From assembly GCF_965638725.1 (NCBI RefSeq), contig NC_134982.1:42150799-42214798 (forward strand): DNA of 64,000 nt, read 5' to 3'. The position numbers and the translations under genes are program-made. The stretch is from Aptenodytes patagonicus. Its lineage: Eukaryota; Chordata; Aves; Sphenisciformes; Spheniscidae. Shown one piece after another: positions 44,601 through 57,862 of the stretch (position 1 is the first letter of the stretch; every line of letters starts with the position of its first letter). The notes beneath the pieces were generated by a model. The model searched no databases. It was not told the origin of the DNA and saw only the letters and a list, made by a program, of their open reading frames with translations.

Positions 44601-47600
44601 AGGTTAGAGGTCTGTATCTTAGTAATGATTCTTTAAACTTGTTGGTTCAAGGGCATTCCATATGTTAGAGACTAAAAATATCTGTGTAACTGTTTGCTTG
44701 AAGTTTGGGCCTTTGATGACCCTAGTTCAAGTTCCAGAAGACCCAAATGAGCCATCCATCAGAAACTGTCTTCTGTGTCGATCTTAACAAAAATGTCAGT
44801 GGATGGCACTGCACATGCTACTTGTGCAAACAGCCTCCTTGCTTGTGCCACCAATCCCACTGAACTCAGTGTGACTTAATAGAGCAGGATTTGTAGGAGG
44901 AAGCCAAGGAGGTCTGAACCTGCCCCTTCCCAGGGGTATAGTCCTTTCATTCCTCTCCAGGCCCCTGGTGTTTCTGCGATAGATCAGGCACTTCTTCATT
45001 CTGTCATGTATGTGTACCTACATTCAAAATGTATCCCCAGGCCTTTGCAAATTAATACAAGGACAAGCACATCACTGAAACTGAACTATTGCCTCCCCTG
45101 TGCCTTCACTACCATCCAAAAGTAACTTGGAATTTATTATTTAAGTTCTGGTGTTTTAGGCAGGAAGAGCATTACAGGTAAGGTTGTTCTGCATGAGCCG
45201 TTTCCAGTAGCACCCCTGAGGAGCATGGCACTTGGTGTAGGAGAGAAAAGGCGGCATTATCCCTGACGGCTCGCAAGCCAAAAACTGTTTGTCGGGAAGG
45301 CAGGTGGAGGGATAGCTCTACAATGTGGCCATACCTTAGGTTTCCCCATCCCTTATGGGATGGTGTTATGGGAGCATAGGACATGTAAACTCTGCTGAAG
45401 TTTGGTGGTGGCAGGAGGAATTACCAGTGGTGTGTCTGCTTGGGAGTCTTGAGCATTGCGAAGGCATGACCAGGTCTTGCAGACTTCCCCTTCAAGCATA
45501 GAAAAAGACCTAGATGCATCGGCAAGACGTGCACGAGACACGAGCCCTGGAAGCGGTGCAGAGGTCAGGAGAAAGCGAGGGACTCGGCTGACCAAGAAAA
45601 TGGCAAGCAACAGCCGGTGTGCAGAGAGTTACCCTGAAAATGCACAGACTTCTCTAAATAGGTCGTTTTAGAGGTTTGAATATGGCTGGTAATGTGTAGG
45701 GTTATTATTAGCCTCAAAGACTGGGGGGGGGGGGGGGGGGTGCAGCTGAACAGAGAGGGATGTGCAGGTCAGAGGTTTTCCAGGGAAAATAAAGGCATAT
45801 GAGACTAAACAAGCAATCTCTCTCAGAAGGCCTGGGCAGGGAGCGTGGAGCAAAGGGCAAGATACTGAGAGGGAGGGAAACTGGCAGGAGAAACAAACTT
45901 TAAGGAATGTACGTTTGCTATGATGGTGGGAGTACAAGCCAGTTAAAGGGCACGTGGCTGCTGAGAGCAGATCTTCCTGGTCAGGAAAGAAGGACAGAGA
46001 AGGTACCATAAAGCTAGTCTGTGAGATGCCTCCTCATACAGGACCTGTAGGAGTTTAGTTGCCTGGGGAGGTGAATCCCAGATGCTTAATACGAGGTGCT
46101 GCAGATCAATGGAAAGTTGTCTGCATCAGGTACCCTTAATTAAGAGGTTAGACACACAAAAACTAAATGAGTGAAAAGTTCTCCCTCTTCAACTAGGCTT
46201 TTCAGCCAACTGCATCATTGTGTGGACTGGGTCCAAACAATACCAAGGGTTTTGTTACATTGGGCACCCTTGAGCCCTCCTGGCATTTGGCTCTCACCGA
46301 TGTTTGGTAGCAGGGCTGTAGGCAGAGGCGTGGACCTGTAGGTTGGCAGTCTGCACAGTGAAGCCGAGGAGCATTTCTGGTAGAAAGGAAAAATAAGTGC
46401 TGCAGCTGCCTAGTGCTGCAATCTAGATATCATGGCATCAATCCAGCCCCCGTATCAGTTTGGTTTTGACTGTGCTGCTTTGTTATTTGTGTTCTAGATT
46501 ATCACTAGCTCCACAGACTGTACAGATGCTGATATGTTGACAATCCTGTGCTCGCTGAGAGCTTTTTGGGTCTTTTGTGGGAGCATAATCTGAAATTTAG
46601 CATTTTAAGCCCCTCTTATCCAGCTCATGCGATGTCACTTTGCCAGATCCTTTAGAATAAGACTGAAGACCAGAAAGTGGAGCCAGCAGGACATTTTTTG
46701 CTAAATTCAGACCTCTGTCTGAAACACCCGTTCTCAAGGGTTAATGCAAATGTGCAAATTGCTGGAGTTCTAATGGGCATGTTTCCAGGTCTCGGAGAAA
46801 CACAATCATACTGACTGGAAGCCTTGCCAGCTGAGTATGGTAGACAAAAATCCTCAAGATTAAGTTCACTGTTGCCTGACTCCCAGTTGTGGGGAGTTTT
46901 CTTTTTCTGCTAAAAAACAAAAACATTAAGCACGTGTATGTGTCACAGTGGGAAAGCACTCCAGAAAGATTTGTATATTAAATGAGACAACGTAAAGAAG
47001 TGCACGTGTAGGACAGCAGCAGTGAGCAGGCATCACGCATAAGAGTGTGGCTCCTGTTTCCAGATGGAAGTCTTGAAAATGCAGCTTTACTGAGTTCCTG
47101 CACACTGTTGTGCTGTGGCATTGAAGACCAGTGGTGGGTGTCACCTGCTTGTGTTTCTTGCAGCCCCAGCTGTTAGGATCCCTGTGGGAACAATCGTTCC
47201 CCTTCGTCGCCTGCTGTGCTGTTGTGCGCCAGGCTGCTGCTCATGGCCTCACACAGCTCCCAGACCTGCAGCTGGAAGAGCAGGGAAGGGTCAAGTTAAG
47301 ATTAAACGGCCAAGGTCTGGGGTAGTGATGGCAAAGCATGCCACATCAGATAGTGTTTACTTGTGGTAGCGTAGCTCACAGTCCATATTCAAGTAACGAT
47401 GACTGAATAGTCTGAGAACACTCTATAAATACCTTAAACTTGAGGGAAGAGCCTGTTGAAATACTGGCTAATAAATTCATAGCAAAATAACAAAAATTAT
47501 ATTATCTTTCTGAATGCATGTAAAATTGCATTCCTCCTTCCCCTGTCAAAGCTGTTTCCACTTAACAAGCATTTAGCCATTCAGACAGGACAGGAGCCTA

Positions 47601-50600
47601 AATTCAGTGCTCTTCGATCCCAGGTGAGTGCCCTCAGCACCAGACTAGGTCTTGGTCTCTCTCCATTGCTTGGTTAATATTTAAGTATTATTGCAAAATG
47701 GAGGAAGTTGAAATGGAGATAAGATAGGAAAGGAGAAGAGGTAGGAACTTGTCCCACGCACCCAAGAGTGGGACATGATGCCATGATATCAGTACTGCTG
47801 AGGGCACTCCTCTGAGCTATGAAAGTGTAGATTTAACTCTCTGGTGAGCTTTGGGGAGGTCTCTCCTCTCCCAGGTAGCTTCCCTGACTGACACGTATCT
47901 ATAAGGAGGCACAATTCCCCAAAGAAAGCCCCAAACACAGGCAGGGAGGGTTGTGATCTGGCAGAGAAGCTGCAATGATACCGCTTGCATCTGATGCTGT
48001 GTCAGATGGGGGTAACAGCAAGACTGTCTCACTGGGATTTAGGCTCCCAGCAGTGATGGCATCCCAGCCAGTGATGGGTTTTAGCAGGTGGTTTTGCATC
48101 TGGTCTTTTGAAAGAGACTCAAACACCTGCATGTGCAAGCAGCTGTTGTGTGGTGGTTTTGAGGATGTCAGAGCAGTCTAAATACTTGCTGAAAGCAGCA
48201 TTTTAACACCTGAATCATCCTGTGATGTTTAGTCCTGAGTGCTGGCGGTATAAACCCCTTGCTGCAACCCATCCATCAGCTGCCTACCCCATAGGCAGTG
48301 TCTGTTTGATCTGTTGCCAGACTGGATGGCCACGGTTTAGGTATTGCAGAAACCCTTGTTTTAGGCACATGGTACCTAGCGTCCTCACCGCTGATGTAAC
48401 TCTGTGCTGTTTCGCACCAGCATCTGTGCCTTGTGGTGGCCACGCATTGTAATGATCTGATTTTGGAATATCTTGGAAGAGGAAAAAGGCTGTTTGAAAG
48501 GCCTCCTGCCTCTGCCCAAAAGTGGATGCACAGATGCCTGTAATATCCATCTTCACCAGAATATCTTGCGTGTGGACACTTGGTCAAAATCCAGTGTCCC
48601 ACAGGAAATTGCTCTTTCAGGGTGTGTGGGGCAAGCAATGCACTGGGGGGAAAAAGTGAGAGAGACCTGAGATAGCAGCTATTCTGTGGCAAGGAACATA
48701 GCCTGCTTTTTTTTTTTTTCCCTCTTGCAGTAAGCCAGACCATGTTCTTGACATCCATCTACAGAACCTGTCATAGTTCAGGAGACAGACATGCAAGAGT
48801 GGTGGCTGAATGGGATCACAGAGGAAAAAAAAAAAAGAAAAAAAATGCTTACTGTTGTCATCTCTAAGTCAAGGATTGTGATTCAGGACCAGTTATCCCT
48901 AGGGTACCAAGATTTCTTTGGAAATCTCGAGCTCCAGCAGCCACAGGTACAGGAGGATCTTGGAAGATGAAGGTGGGAGTTAGATTCTCTCATTTGAACC
49001 ATGCAGAGCTGATTATGCCAGTCCTGTTGTGCTAAGTAGTTTTGCTCTCGCCTGGTGGCCAGAGACGTTGCGATTTGGGCTTTCTGTATTTGTGTGCTTT
49101 CCCTTCTCCCTCTTTCCCATCAGCCGCTTCAGGTTTCTGGCAGGAGGGGTCAGCCTTGCTGCAGTTCAGTCGGGCTGGGCTTCAGGGCAGGTGCCGCAGG
49201 CAGGCTGGATGTCCCTGCAGCAGGAGGTACTGGCTAGCTGTGTGGGAGTCGCACACAGACGCCACATCCCAGGAGTCAAACTCTGAACCATTCTTCAGTT
49301 TTGATGCTTAAAATAGTTGCTGCTGTGAATACTGGGCAGCACGGTCCTACCATGTGATTGGTGGTCCCATCTTTAATAACATAGGTCAGTCAAGTGTGTC
49401 TAATTAGGAGTCCATTCAAGCAGCTGTAGCTCCAGTCCATTCGGCTTTCTAGTTAATGTGTGAAGCAGTGTCATTAGCATTATTTGACAGCAAACTGTTC
49501 TGCGTTAGCTAGTACTGATGCCAGACTCCGGAATCATGGCTGTGTCCGGCCTCACTTCTGTCAGCGAGGAAGACAGTGTGAGCCTAGCAAACTGTTCACC
49601 TCGGCCAGACTTCCGTCCACACCACCAGCAATCTCTGAATGTCTTCTGTAAAGCCAGTGCTCAAACAATTTTAGTAATTAATGTAAAATAAGTACTTTGT
49701 TCCACCACAGAAGCTCAGTGTGCACCAGTCCTAGTGCATGTCCTGTTACATGCCAAGAGAATTGCCCAAGTGCGTGATCATCAACTTTGTCTTCAGCTTT
49801 TTCAAACACAGCCCGCCCCCCCCCCCCCAAGTCACTCAGAACTTCTCTATCCCTTGTTTGTCCAAATGAATTAATCTTTGTCAAAGCCACCGTGAACTGC
49901 AGCTCCTAACCTCAGTCATCCACATCTGAAGCAGCATTTTGTAGTGAGAAGGCAGATGACAAATCAGGAAACCAGTACTACCTATACTCTTAACGTGTCT
50001 GCTAATGCCCACTCTGTATTCTTTTTCAGAAACCCTTCCTGCACAAGACTACAATGTGGGAAAATCTGGAATGCCCCAGGGTAGGGCAAAAAAGCTAAAT
50101 AATTTACTGTCTATTCAGAATAAGATGGAATTGGAATAAAAGAAAGTGGACCTGCCTCAGGTCATACAAAGCACCTTGGATACAGACTTTAAACTTGCAG
50201 AGAAAGGAGAAACTAACCATTTGCAGAGGGTGGGGAGAAGGAACAGGGAGAAAAGGTCAGGTGAAGCAAGAAAGCAAAGATCGAAAAGATCTGCAATGGC
50301 ATTTATATCCATATGGAATTTAAAGCAAGCCAGGGCTCCAGGAGCAGGAGTTCTTTAGACTCCAGAGAAGACCTGTAAAGAGCCACTGTTAGCTTGTGCT
50401 CAGCATAAACTATGTCTCCCACTACATTCCTGGTGGCACGCAGGACAAAGAACAGGAGTTCTGCAGACGCACCTATTCCTGTAATCTGTAAATCAGTTTG
50501 TTTCACTTGTTATTTCTGTAAGCTGCCCTGGATATATATATTTTTTTATTATTTACATCTTGTATCTCTTGTGTTCAGATCCTATCACACATAGTTTTAA

Positions 50601-53600
50601 GGAATCGTGATACACCATTGGCCATTCCTTCATCTCTTGATGGAAATCCCATCTAAGGTGTATCTTAAAACATAAGTAGCATACTGCCACCAAAGGAAAT
50701 GGCGTATAATAGCACCCTGTTTTGATGGTTCATTCTGCTCGTTTCAAGCTTTAGCATTACTATTCCTAAAACTAAAGGTGAAAAATCATATGGAAGAGGT
50801 ATTTCTTGACTGAGACATGACACAGAAGTCCGTATCTCCAGATGAAGGCAGCACTAGCTTGCATTGCAGCTCTGTGTGCCATTGTCTGCCCTGCCTGGCT
50901 GCGTATTAGTTGCAAGACCTGTTTGCTCTGTGGACTCTTCCACAAACATCTCTGCTGGTTTAAAAAATAGCGTGTCAAATGCAACCAGCAAATACAGCGA
51001 CCAGCTTTGCTGAGTGGACAATCATCACACGTGATCAGGCATCTCTACCTTGCCTTAAAAGCATCCTGGATGCACACTCCACCCCTACTCTGCACCTATT
51101 AAGTCTGTCACTGAAGCACCATCCCTCTGGGCTGGTGTCATCCGTTAGGGCTTTGTGACCAAGGGGAGCAGCAGATCTTCAGGCTTGGAGACAACCCTTG
51201 AGGGCCTGGAAAACCCTCCCTCCCCCTTGTCTCTCTGCTCTGAGAAGTCTGGAGTTGAATCCGTCCTGGTGTCGGGGATTATGCCTGGCCTACTTTCATA
51301 TACGTGCTTCCAAAGTGGCTGTGACAGCCTCCGCAGGCTTGTATTGCCAAGGTGGTGAAGCTGTTCTCTGCCACTGTACCTGGGGGGCTCAGTGGTGGGT
51401 GCCAGTGGTACTTCTCGTGCATCTGAGGGAGCGCGGCCGCTCGTCTCCGGCAGCGATCTCTGCTGCGTTCACCATCCCGGTGCACGGCGGCTCTTCCATC
51501 AGTAGCAGGGCATGCCTCTGCCACACCAGGATCCCCATGGCCTTCGGCAGTCCCCCCGCCGAGGTCAGGGCTGGTTCCCCAGGGAGCGCGGTGCCAGACG
51601 TATGCAAGGGATCCTGAGCGAGCCCTACCTTTCCCCAAAGCTTTGTGGTTACACTGCATTACGTAAAAGCACTTTCCACTGGCATGTGAAATGGGTGTGC
51701 AGGGTAGCGATGGTAGAGGTCACGCAGCTCCCATCATGTTTCAGAGGGAATTCCAGTGACCAGGCTCCATTTTGTCTTCCCATCTGCAGTTCCGGGAAGG
51801 GGAAAGCCCAGTTTCTTGCGGGCTACGTGGGGCCAGATTCAAAACACTGCTTTTAGGCACCCGGGTTGGATACTACTGTGCCTAAAATGTAGACACTGCA
51901 CCCCAAAGACTGTGATCCTTGTTATCCAGCCTAGGCACCTGGTCTCCCTGTAGTACAGTTAGGAACTTCTGCAGGCTGAAGAGCTGTCCTGAGGTAGATA
52001 GTTGGAAAAGTGGCTTCTGAGGATGGGGCAGGAGGCCTGAGCTGCTCCCACTGCTCTGGGGTGTAAGTGCCTGACATAGAGCCATATACTAGATGCCTCC
52101 ACACATGCAAGATGTATAGACAGCACTTCTCCCACGTTCCCAGGGGGAGCTAGAAAGCTGTTCTGCACTTCTCACTGCTGCCTGCTTCCAGGAGCTGTGA
52201 CAGAAACCATTAGATGGATAGCAGAAGAGCAGCACAAGTGAAATGCTTGCCTTGGATGCCAAGGGCAGGCGTGGGGCAGGGCAAAGCCAGGGAGGATGGT
52301 GGGCACTGATGAGAGTGCTCTGTACAGCTCCTGGTGCTGCTCGGCCGCGTAGCTGCAGTTGTGGCCTTCACGCACATGTAAGCCTATGTACCATTTTAAT
52401 TAATTTCTTTTATACAGGCAGTGGCTCTTCGGAAAGGCTTCCAACCATGTCTACAAGTGTACAGCAGGAGCCAAGAAACCTGTTTATAAATGAAAAAAAT
52501 AGCCCTGGGTCAGGATGGCTGGCAGCTGTGCCTCCGCCAGGCTCAGGCACCAGGCTGGCTTGGCCCACTCTGGTCCCTCTGCGTCCTTCTCCCCTGACTG
52601 AGGACCAGCATCGCCATGGGATGAGGGAAGAAAGTGCAGGGGAAACAGTTGTGCTGCAGCTGCCCAAGGGGCTGCTGTAACCTGCGCAGTTGTGCTCGTC
52701 CAGCTGCAGCTCTACTGCATGTTGGTCGGTCTGGGATGGAGCAGCCGCCTCTCAGGGAGGACCGAGCCTAAACCGTGAAAACGGCTGCGTTATGTGAGAG
52801 GCTCACTAGGGCTTTCAGCACCCATGGTGTAGCTACATCCCAGCTTACCTGGTCTGTCCTCATCCTCCTTGGTCTTTTGGATGCCATCAGTCACTCCCTC
52901 CAGCCCTTCTCCTCCCTACAGCTCTGCGGTACTTTCCACTACTGCTTGTCCTCCTGGCATCTGGGCTGTTCATTCGAGCCTTTAGCCTTTTGTCACTGCT
53001 GTTGTGTCTGGGGAGGACTCCAAGGCACACTTCCTTGTAAATGACTCCTTTTTTTGCCATCTGTAAATGTCAAGCGAGCTCGCCTGTTGTGCCAAACTTC
53101 ACAGTACCAAGAAATACTGGAGTTCTTGAGTTTCTTTCCAGCTCTTCCAAGTTGGAAAACTCCTGGAATAGTTTTTGTATTTCATGGTTGCCTATAAATA
53201 GCTGTCACATAGTTGTCATTTATATTCCCTTCAGGAGACTCTTCAGAAAGGGAATTAAGGCATCAAACTGCAGTGGTGTGCATGATGCCTGTAACTGAAA
53301 GCTTTCATGTGAACTTAAATGCCTTTGATTTCCACCTGTGCCGTGGACTAGGGTCAGCCTTGCCTGTCAGGGGGCGTTGGGTCTGTGCCTGTAGGCAAAG
53401 CCTGTGCAACCTGCAGAGGTGAACTGCAGGGATGTGAGGTGCCAGGAACAGTGAGTGCTGTTCAATCCTTGTTTTTAAAGGCAAAGGTGTGGTGTAGTTT
53501 AGGTTAAGGTGTTTGGTTTGGTTCTTCACCCTCGTAGCAAACATTTATACCGAAAGAGCTGTGAATAATGAAGTAGTTTTCCTGTCCTCAAATCAGCCAT

Positions 53601-54219
53601 TTAAGAGGCTGAGGGGAGGAGACCTTTACACTCTGGAGCAGCTTGGATTTCTGGGGGAAGGGAGGAGTGGGGGACATGGGACTTCTCTCTGCAGCTGCAG
53701 CGGTTTTGCTCTACGTGTTTGCAGCCCCAAGGCTGCACGGCTCTCCCCGATGCCTCTCTGCTCAGTTCTCCCCAGGCTGGAATGACTTGTCCTAGGTGAA
53801 GGATTTGTTCTGGCTTCTTTTCTAATGGTTACAAATGATTTTATTCAGCAGAATGGAAGTGTCAGAGGAATAATACTGGCGCTTCTTTCCCAAACCGCTG
53901 TAGTGAGCCCGACACTAAAAATGTACAGGCACAGGCAGAGCTCATCTGTTGTTTTGACAGTCTTCGGGGTCATATAAGGTTCTGCACCAGAGTGCGAGTT
54001 TCATGCGGTTGGAGAGGTTTTTGGCTTCTGCTGGAGGTGAGACTGAAACCCGATGAAGCGAGTCATCAACAACTCCGCAGACGCTGGCACCACGGCAGTA
54101 AACAAAAGCAGCTTTTTCCCCTCAGCAGTGTATTCCCTGGCTCCTTGGTGAAGCTGGTACGTGCTGGCCTGCGTTGCCCCCGCCCCCCTAAATCTCTTGT
54201 CATCCTTTCCTCCCTGCAG
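41650..54219 (+). other. KLF9: KLF9 intron 1
   Basis: A 12,570-bp GT-AG phase-1 intron interrupting the linker between fingers 1 and 2, the position known in mammalian KLF9. The donor is GTCGGC. The acceptor has a strong pyrimidine tract (ctcttgtcatcctttcctccctgcag). The first 1.2 kb belongs to the CpG island. The remainder is ordinary noncoding sequence with a G18 run at 45723-45740, a C13 run at 49816-49828 and A-rich tracts near 48824-48846. I see no nested gene, transposon or RNA gene. The KLF9 frame stays open into the intron as far as 42002. Confidence 0.95.
45723..45740 (+). repeat. Poly-G homopolymer, 18 nt (intron 1)
   Basis: An uninterrupted G18 tract within KLF9 intron 1 on the transcribed sense. 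It is a possible G-quadruplex in the pre-mRNA and an assembly-sensitive site. Confidence 0.9.
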
Positions 54220-54452
54220 GCGAGCGACCGTTCCCCTGCACGTGGCCCGACTGCCTTAAAAAGTTCTCCCGCTCCGACGAGCTCACCCGGCACTACCGAA
54301 CCCACACCGGCGAGAAACAGTTTCGGTGCCCCCTCTGCGAGAAGCGGTTCATGCGGAGTGACCACCTGACAAAGCACGCCCGCCGCCACACCGAGTTTCA
54401 CCCCAGCATGATCAAGCGATCCAAAAAGTCCAGCACCGGCAGCTCCTTGTGA
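54220..54452 (+). CDS. KLF9: KLF9 coding exon 2 (rest of residue 157 to 233 and stop)
   Basis: Starts at CTGCAG|GCGAGCGACC, which restores the linker TGERPF. Finger 2 has C163, C168, H181 and H185. After linker TGEKQF, finger 3 has C193, C196, H209 and H213. The DNA-reading helices are [10 protein letters not shown] in finger 2 and [10 protein letters not shown] in finger 3, the canonical Sp/KLF sequences for GC/CACCC boxes. The basic tail [12 protein letters not shown] is KLF9-specific. The last residues SSTGSSL differ from the mammalian ending as I remember it. The joined protein is 233 residues, about ten shorter than human KLF9 (244). No frameshift or missing zinc ligand is present, so the gene looks intact. 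Confidence 0.98.
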
Positions 54453-55341
54453 AGGCAGGGCTGGCCCGGGGAGGGAAGCAGCAGGGAAGGCGAGCCGCAG
54501 CGAGGATGCAGGCAGCGGCGCCGGAGCGCAAGCATCTGCTGTGGTGCCGGCCGCCCTCGCCGTCCGAAAGCACATGTAGCTGATGTTCAAAAAAAAAAAA
54601 AAAAAGTACTCCGTGCACCCCTCCACGTCCTGCACCTCCCCACCCTGCGCTGGGAACAGCCATCTGGAGCAAGTGGACTGCGGGGGTGAGAGGAGGGAAG
54701 GGATGGCCGGCAGAGGAGGCGACCACCTCCTCTAATGTAAAGCATTGATACTGGTGTACATACGTCTGACTGGATGGTCCGGCCTGTGCCACCACAGTAG
54801 CGTGACCCCGAGGTCTTTGTGATTGCTGTGTCATGAACATGTTTTGCTGAACAGTGTAATGCTGCTTGTATTTAGAGTTTGTCAAGTAAAACCACTTTCC
54901 GAGTCACATACATAACTCTCAGATGAAAACTCCATAGCACATTGTAGAAGTGGGTTTACTTCTGTCTCAGAACGATCCTGCATTTAAAGAGACTGTTAAG
55001 AGAAGCATTACATACGTTACTAATGGCGTCTGATTGATATACTGAGATAAGGTGAATTTATACTTAAGAAGGCCCATTAAAGTAAATGGGTCTTTTTAAT
55101 TTTTCTTTGTATTAACTATACTTTTGAATATAAGCTGCACTTTTCCAGTAAAAACCTGTATAATTCAAGCAGATAGTTAAAACAAAAAACCCCCACAATA
55201 GCTCAGTTGTTTTCTGGCCATATGTGTATTTAGCTCTGTTATTCACTTACCTGGAAAAATACCAGTTGGCCTAGGTAATGTGGCAGGGGTGTGGGAGCAG
55301 AAGCATACATCTCTCAATTGATCCTACGCTTTTAATTTGTC

Positions 55342-55347
55342 AATAAA
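55342..55347 (+). terminator. Proximal poly(A) signal of KLF9
   Basis: AATAAA in caataaatac followed by a GT-rich element (ctgctgtgttttgtttg) about 45 nt later. Use of this site would give a short 3' UTR of about 0.9 kb, retaining one of three Pumilio sites and losing the miR-30 and let-7 sites. Confidence 0.55.
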
Positions 55348-57831
55348 TACAGTACTGTACTATAGAAATGCCACTAACAGTGCTTTATTCTGCTGTGTTT
55401 TGTTTGAATGGATGCATAACAGCAGCTACCATCTTTATAAACTGCTGCTTTTTTAAAGGTTTTTTCTCTTCCTACACTTGCCTTAAAGATTTATTCTCTT
55501 CATACCCTTGCCTAACTCCTCCAGAATCCTATGGGAGTTGTGTGTGCTTATGGAGAGTGTAGACCTTTCCTTAAGAGCACTCTGCTAATGGAAACAGCTG
55601 AAATTATTGTAAGGAGTGCTTCAGAAGGGCTCCTGTATCTCTTGATCGCTGTTTCTGTAGAGTATGGGGGAAAAACATGAGTTAATTGGAAATACAGCAC
55701 GGAAGGTGTGTCGTAATACTCCTTACGACATAAGCTTCTCTTGGTACTTTGCGTCGTACCTGTGTCATGCATGGCACGTCAAACACTGTTAAAGGCAATA
55801 CTATATTTAAAGCTATTTTTTGCTCTTTAAGAGGAGCAAAAAGATCACTGAAGGAAAACTTTAAGTCATGGTCATTAGCTGAGTATTTCATTATTTTTTT
55901 TTTAATGTTAAAAACATGAACTGTAAGAGGTTATCGGTGATTTTTTTTTTCCTCCCCAGCTGCGTAAAGGGGGGAGAATTCTGTTTACACGTTATTTTTT
56001 CCAGAAACATTCTTCTCCTGTTTGGTTTTTACCCCTTCCTCCAGAAGAGGAAGGGGAGGTGCAGCCCTACTATAGAGACTTCGGGCCAAATTCATCTCGT
56101 GAGTAATCACACAGAAACCCAAAGTGTTTCCACTGCAGATGAATTTAGGTCATCTTGTAAAATTCTGTACATAAAAAATCTTGTTAGTACACCTGCAATT
56201 ACAGTATCTTACTGTTTTTCCTGATAAAAAGCTTGCTTCCTAGAAACAAACATTAAAAAAATGAACTCAGAGAGTAGAGTGTTTTCTTCTACAGTTGTAT
56301 AAGGCTTTCAGCATTAGAAATCAGTTTGCATATAGTGTTTTTACCTGTGTAGTTCATGATAAATTCCGTCGATGTGAAGAGAACTGCTGTTAAGGCATTA
56401 GGGATATTGAGCAGTCTGTGGAATAAAAAGGGATGTGTTTTCTTCAGTGAAGACATCAGGAAACCAAGCACACTTTCTACCTCCGTTTCAGCTTTTTGAA
56501 ACATTTATTTTAGAAACCAAACTTTAATTTCTGGTGTCCAAATTGAGTCGTAGGGACATAACGTTCTTCCTAATAAAAATAGGTAGCCTCGGTATTTCTG
56601 TTGATCTGGAAATACGGAAAGTGTCCTGCTTACCAGTATTGTTAATGCTGCCTTGTTGAGTGGGGTCAGGGCCACGTGTAGCCCGGTGAGATTCAAAGGC
56701 GCATGCATCTTCATTCTTCTCTGTGAAGATCACGCAAAATTTCGGGTCTGTCCTGCAGTCTGGATTGTTGCCATTTTGTAGGACAAATGCAGCACTTGGA
56801 AAATTAAGGTCTGATCCTGTGAAATACAAGACACCCTCACATCCTATCAACCACAATGGGAAGCCACAGCTGATAAGCAGCTCCTAAATCAGTTCCTAGA
56901 TGTTTTGGTCACTTAGCTACCAGGTTTTGGCCAGATTTATGGTTTCCACCTTGCGTATTTGGGGTAGAATGCACATTTAAAGAAACGTCATCGTTCCTGC
57001 AATGTCTGAAAGAATCAACAGGTGGGGGGGACTTTGGTCCATGGGACAATGGGACGTGCAGGTGCGTGTCATCATTGCGTGTGACAAGATCCTGTTTCTG
57101 AAAAAACCCTTCCTAAATGGTAACCCATTTGCTGTAACGTATGCTGTATTTCAGCATTGGACGGGATTAATGCAATTCATTAACCACTAACGGAATACAT
57201 TGGGAATAATCAGGTTGGGAGATTTTGTTTTATTGTTTTGTTCATTTGGGGGTTTGGGGGTTTTCCTTTTAGTAAAAGCAAACAGTGGCTCTAACACATA
57301 AAACAAACTGCAGGTTAGTTCTTTGCATTTTGAAGTTAAGTTTTGAAGGGTGTTGCAAGTGTTGGAAAAGAAAAGGAAAATCAGGTTCTCTAATACCGTA
57401 TGTACTTGTTGTACCATTTTGGAAATACTTAATAGTGCTGAAGTTAGGACAGCTCCTCTCCTTGGTTAAGAAAGCCCATTACTTTAGAGAAGTCATGGCT
57501 TTAAAGGTATAGCTATACAACATACTTCTTTTTTGAACAGTTTTTCATGACCTGTATTACAGATCTGTTTTCAGTTTGCAGATGGACTTAGCCCAGCATA
57601 CACCAGACTGGACACATACTTCAAAATGCTGTTTTACTGACTAGTGATCTGTAACACTGTAAAATACCAACTTCCAACAGTTTAATCAGTTTTATTTTTG
57701 TACAGTGTTCGTATCCTTTATAAGTTATTTTGCTGTCCTGTTTTGTAAATCACATGAAATTGTAAAAAAAAGAAAAGGAAAAAAAAAGTAGGCATAGATG
57801 TTTTTGTACATATGTGTATATATATTGTCCA

Positions 57832-57837
57832 AATAAA
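57832..57837 (+). terminator. Distal poly(A) signal of KLF9
   Basis: AATAAA in tgtccaaataaagaa, preceded by the TGTACATATGTG element. Cleavage is expected around 57850-57855. A genomic A12 tract (57851-57862) follows directly. This is the probable end of the long transcript. Confidence 0.8.
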
Positions 57838-57862
57838 GAAAAAAGGAATTAAAAAAAAAAAA

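Larger units (their letters stand above)
54453..57855 (+). other. KLF9: KLF9 3' UTR
   Basis: About 3.4 kb of AT-rich sequence from the TGA stop to the distal poly(A) signal. A genomic A17 tract at 54589-54605, only 140 nt past the stop, will cause oligo-dT mispriming in cDNA libraries. Visible post-transcriptional elements are three Pumilio sites TGTACATA (54755-54762, 56166-56173, 57805-57812) and an 8-mer miR-30 seed match TGTTTACA (55982-55989). There are also 7-mer matches for miR-17 family (GCACTTT, 55137-55143) and let-7 (CTACCTC, 56477-56483). The long UTR matches the known KLF9 transcript design. Confidence 0.85.

Noticed and set aside
34748..54220. Direct splicing of the 34.7-kb candidate exon to KLF9 exon 2 as an alternative protein
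   Set aside because: The candidate exon ends in phase 2 while KLF9 exon 2 requires a phase-1 donor, so the zinc fingers would be read out of frame.
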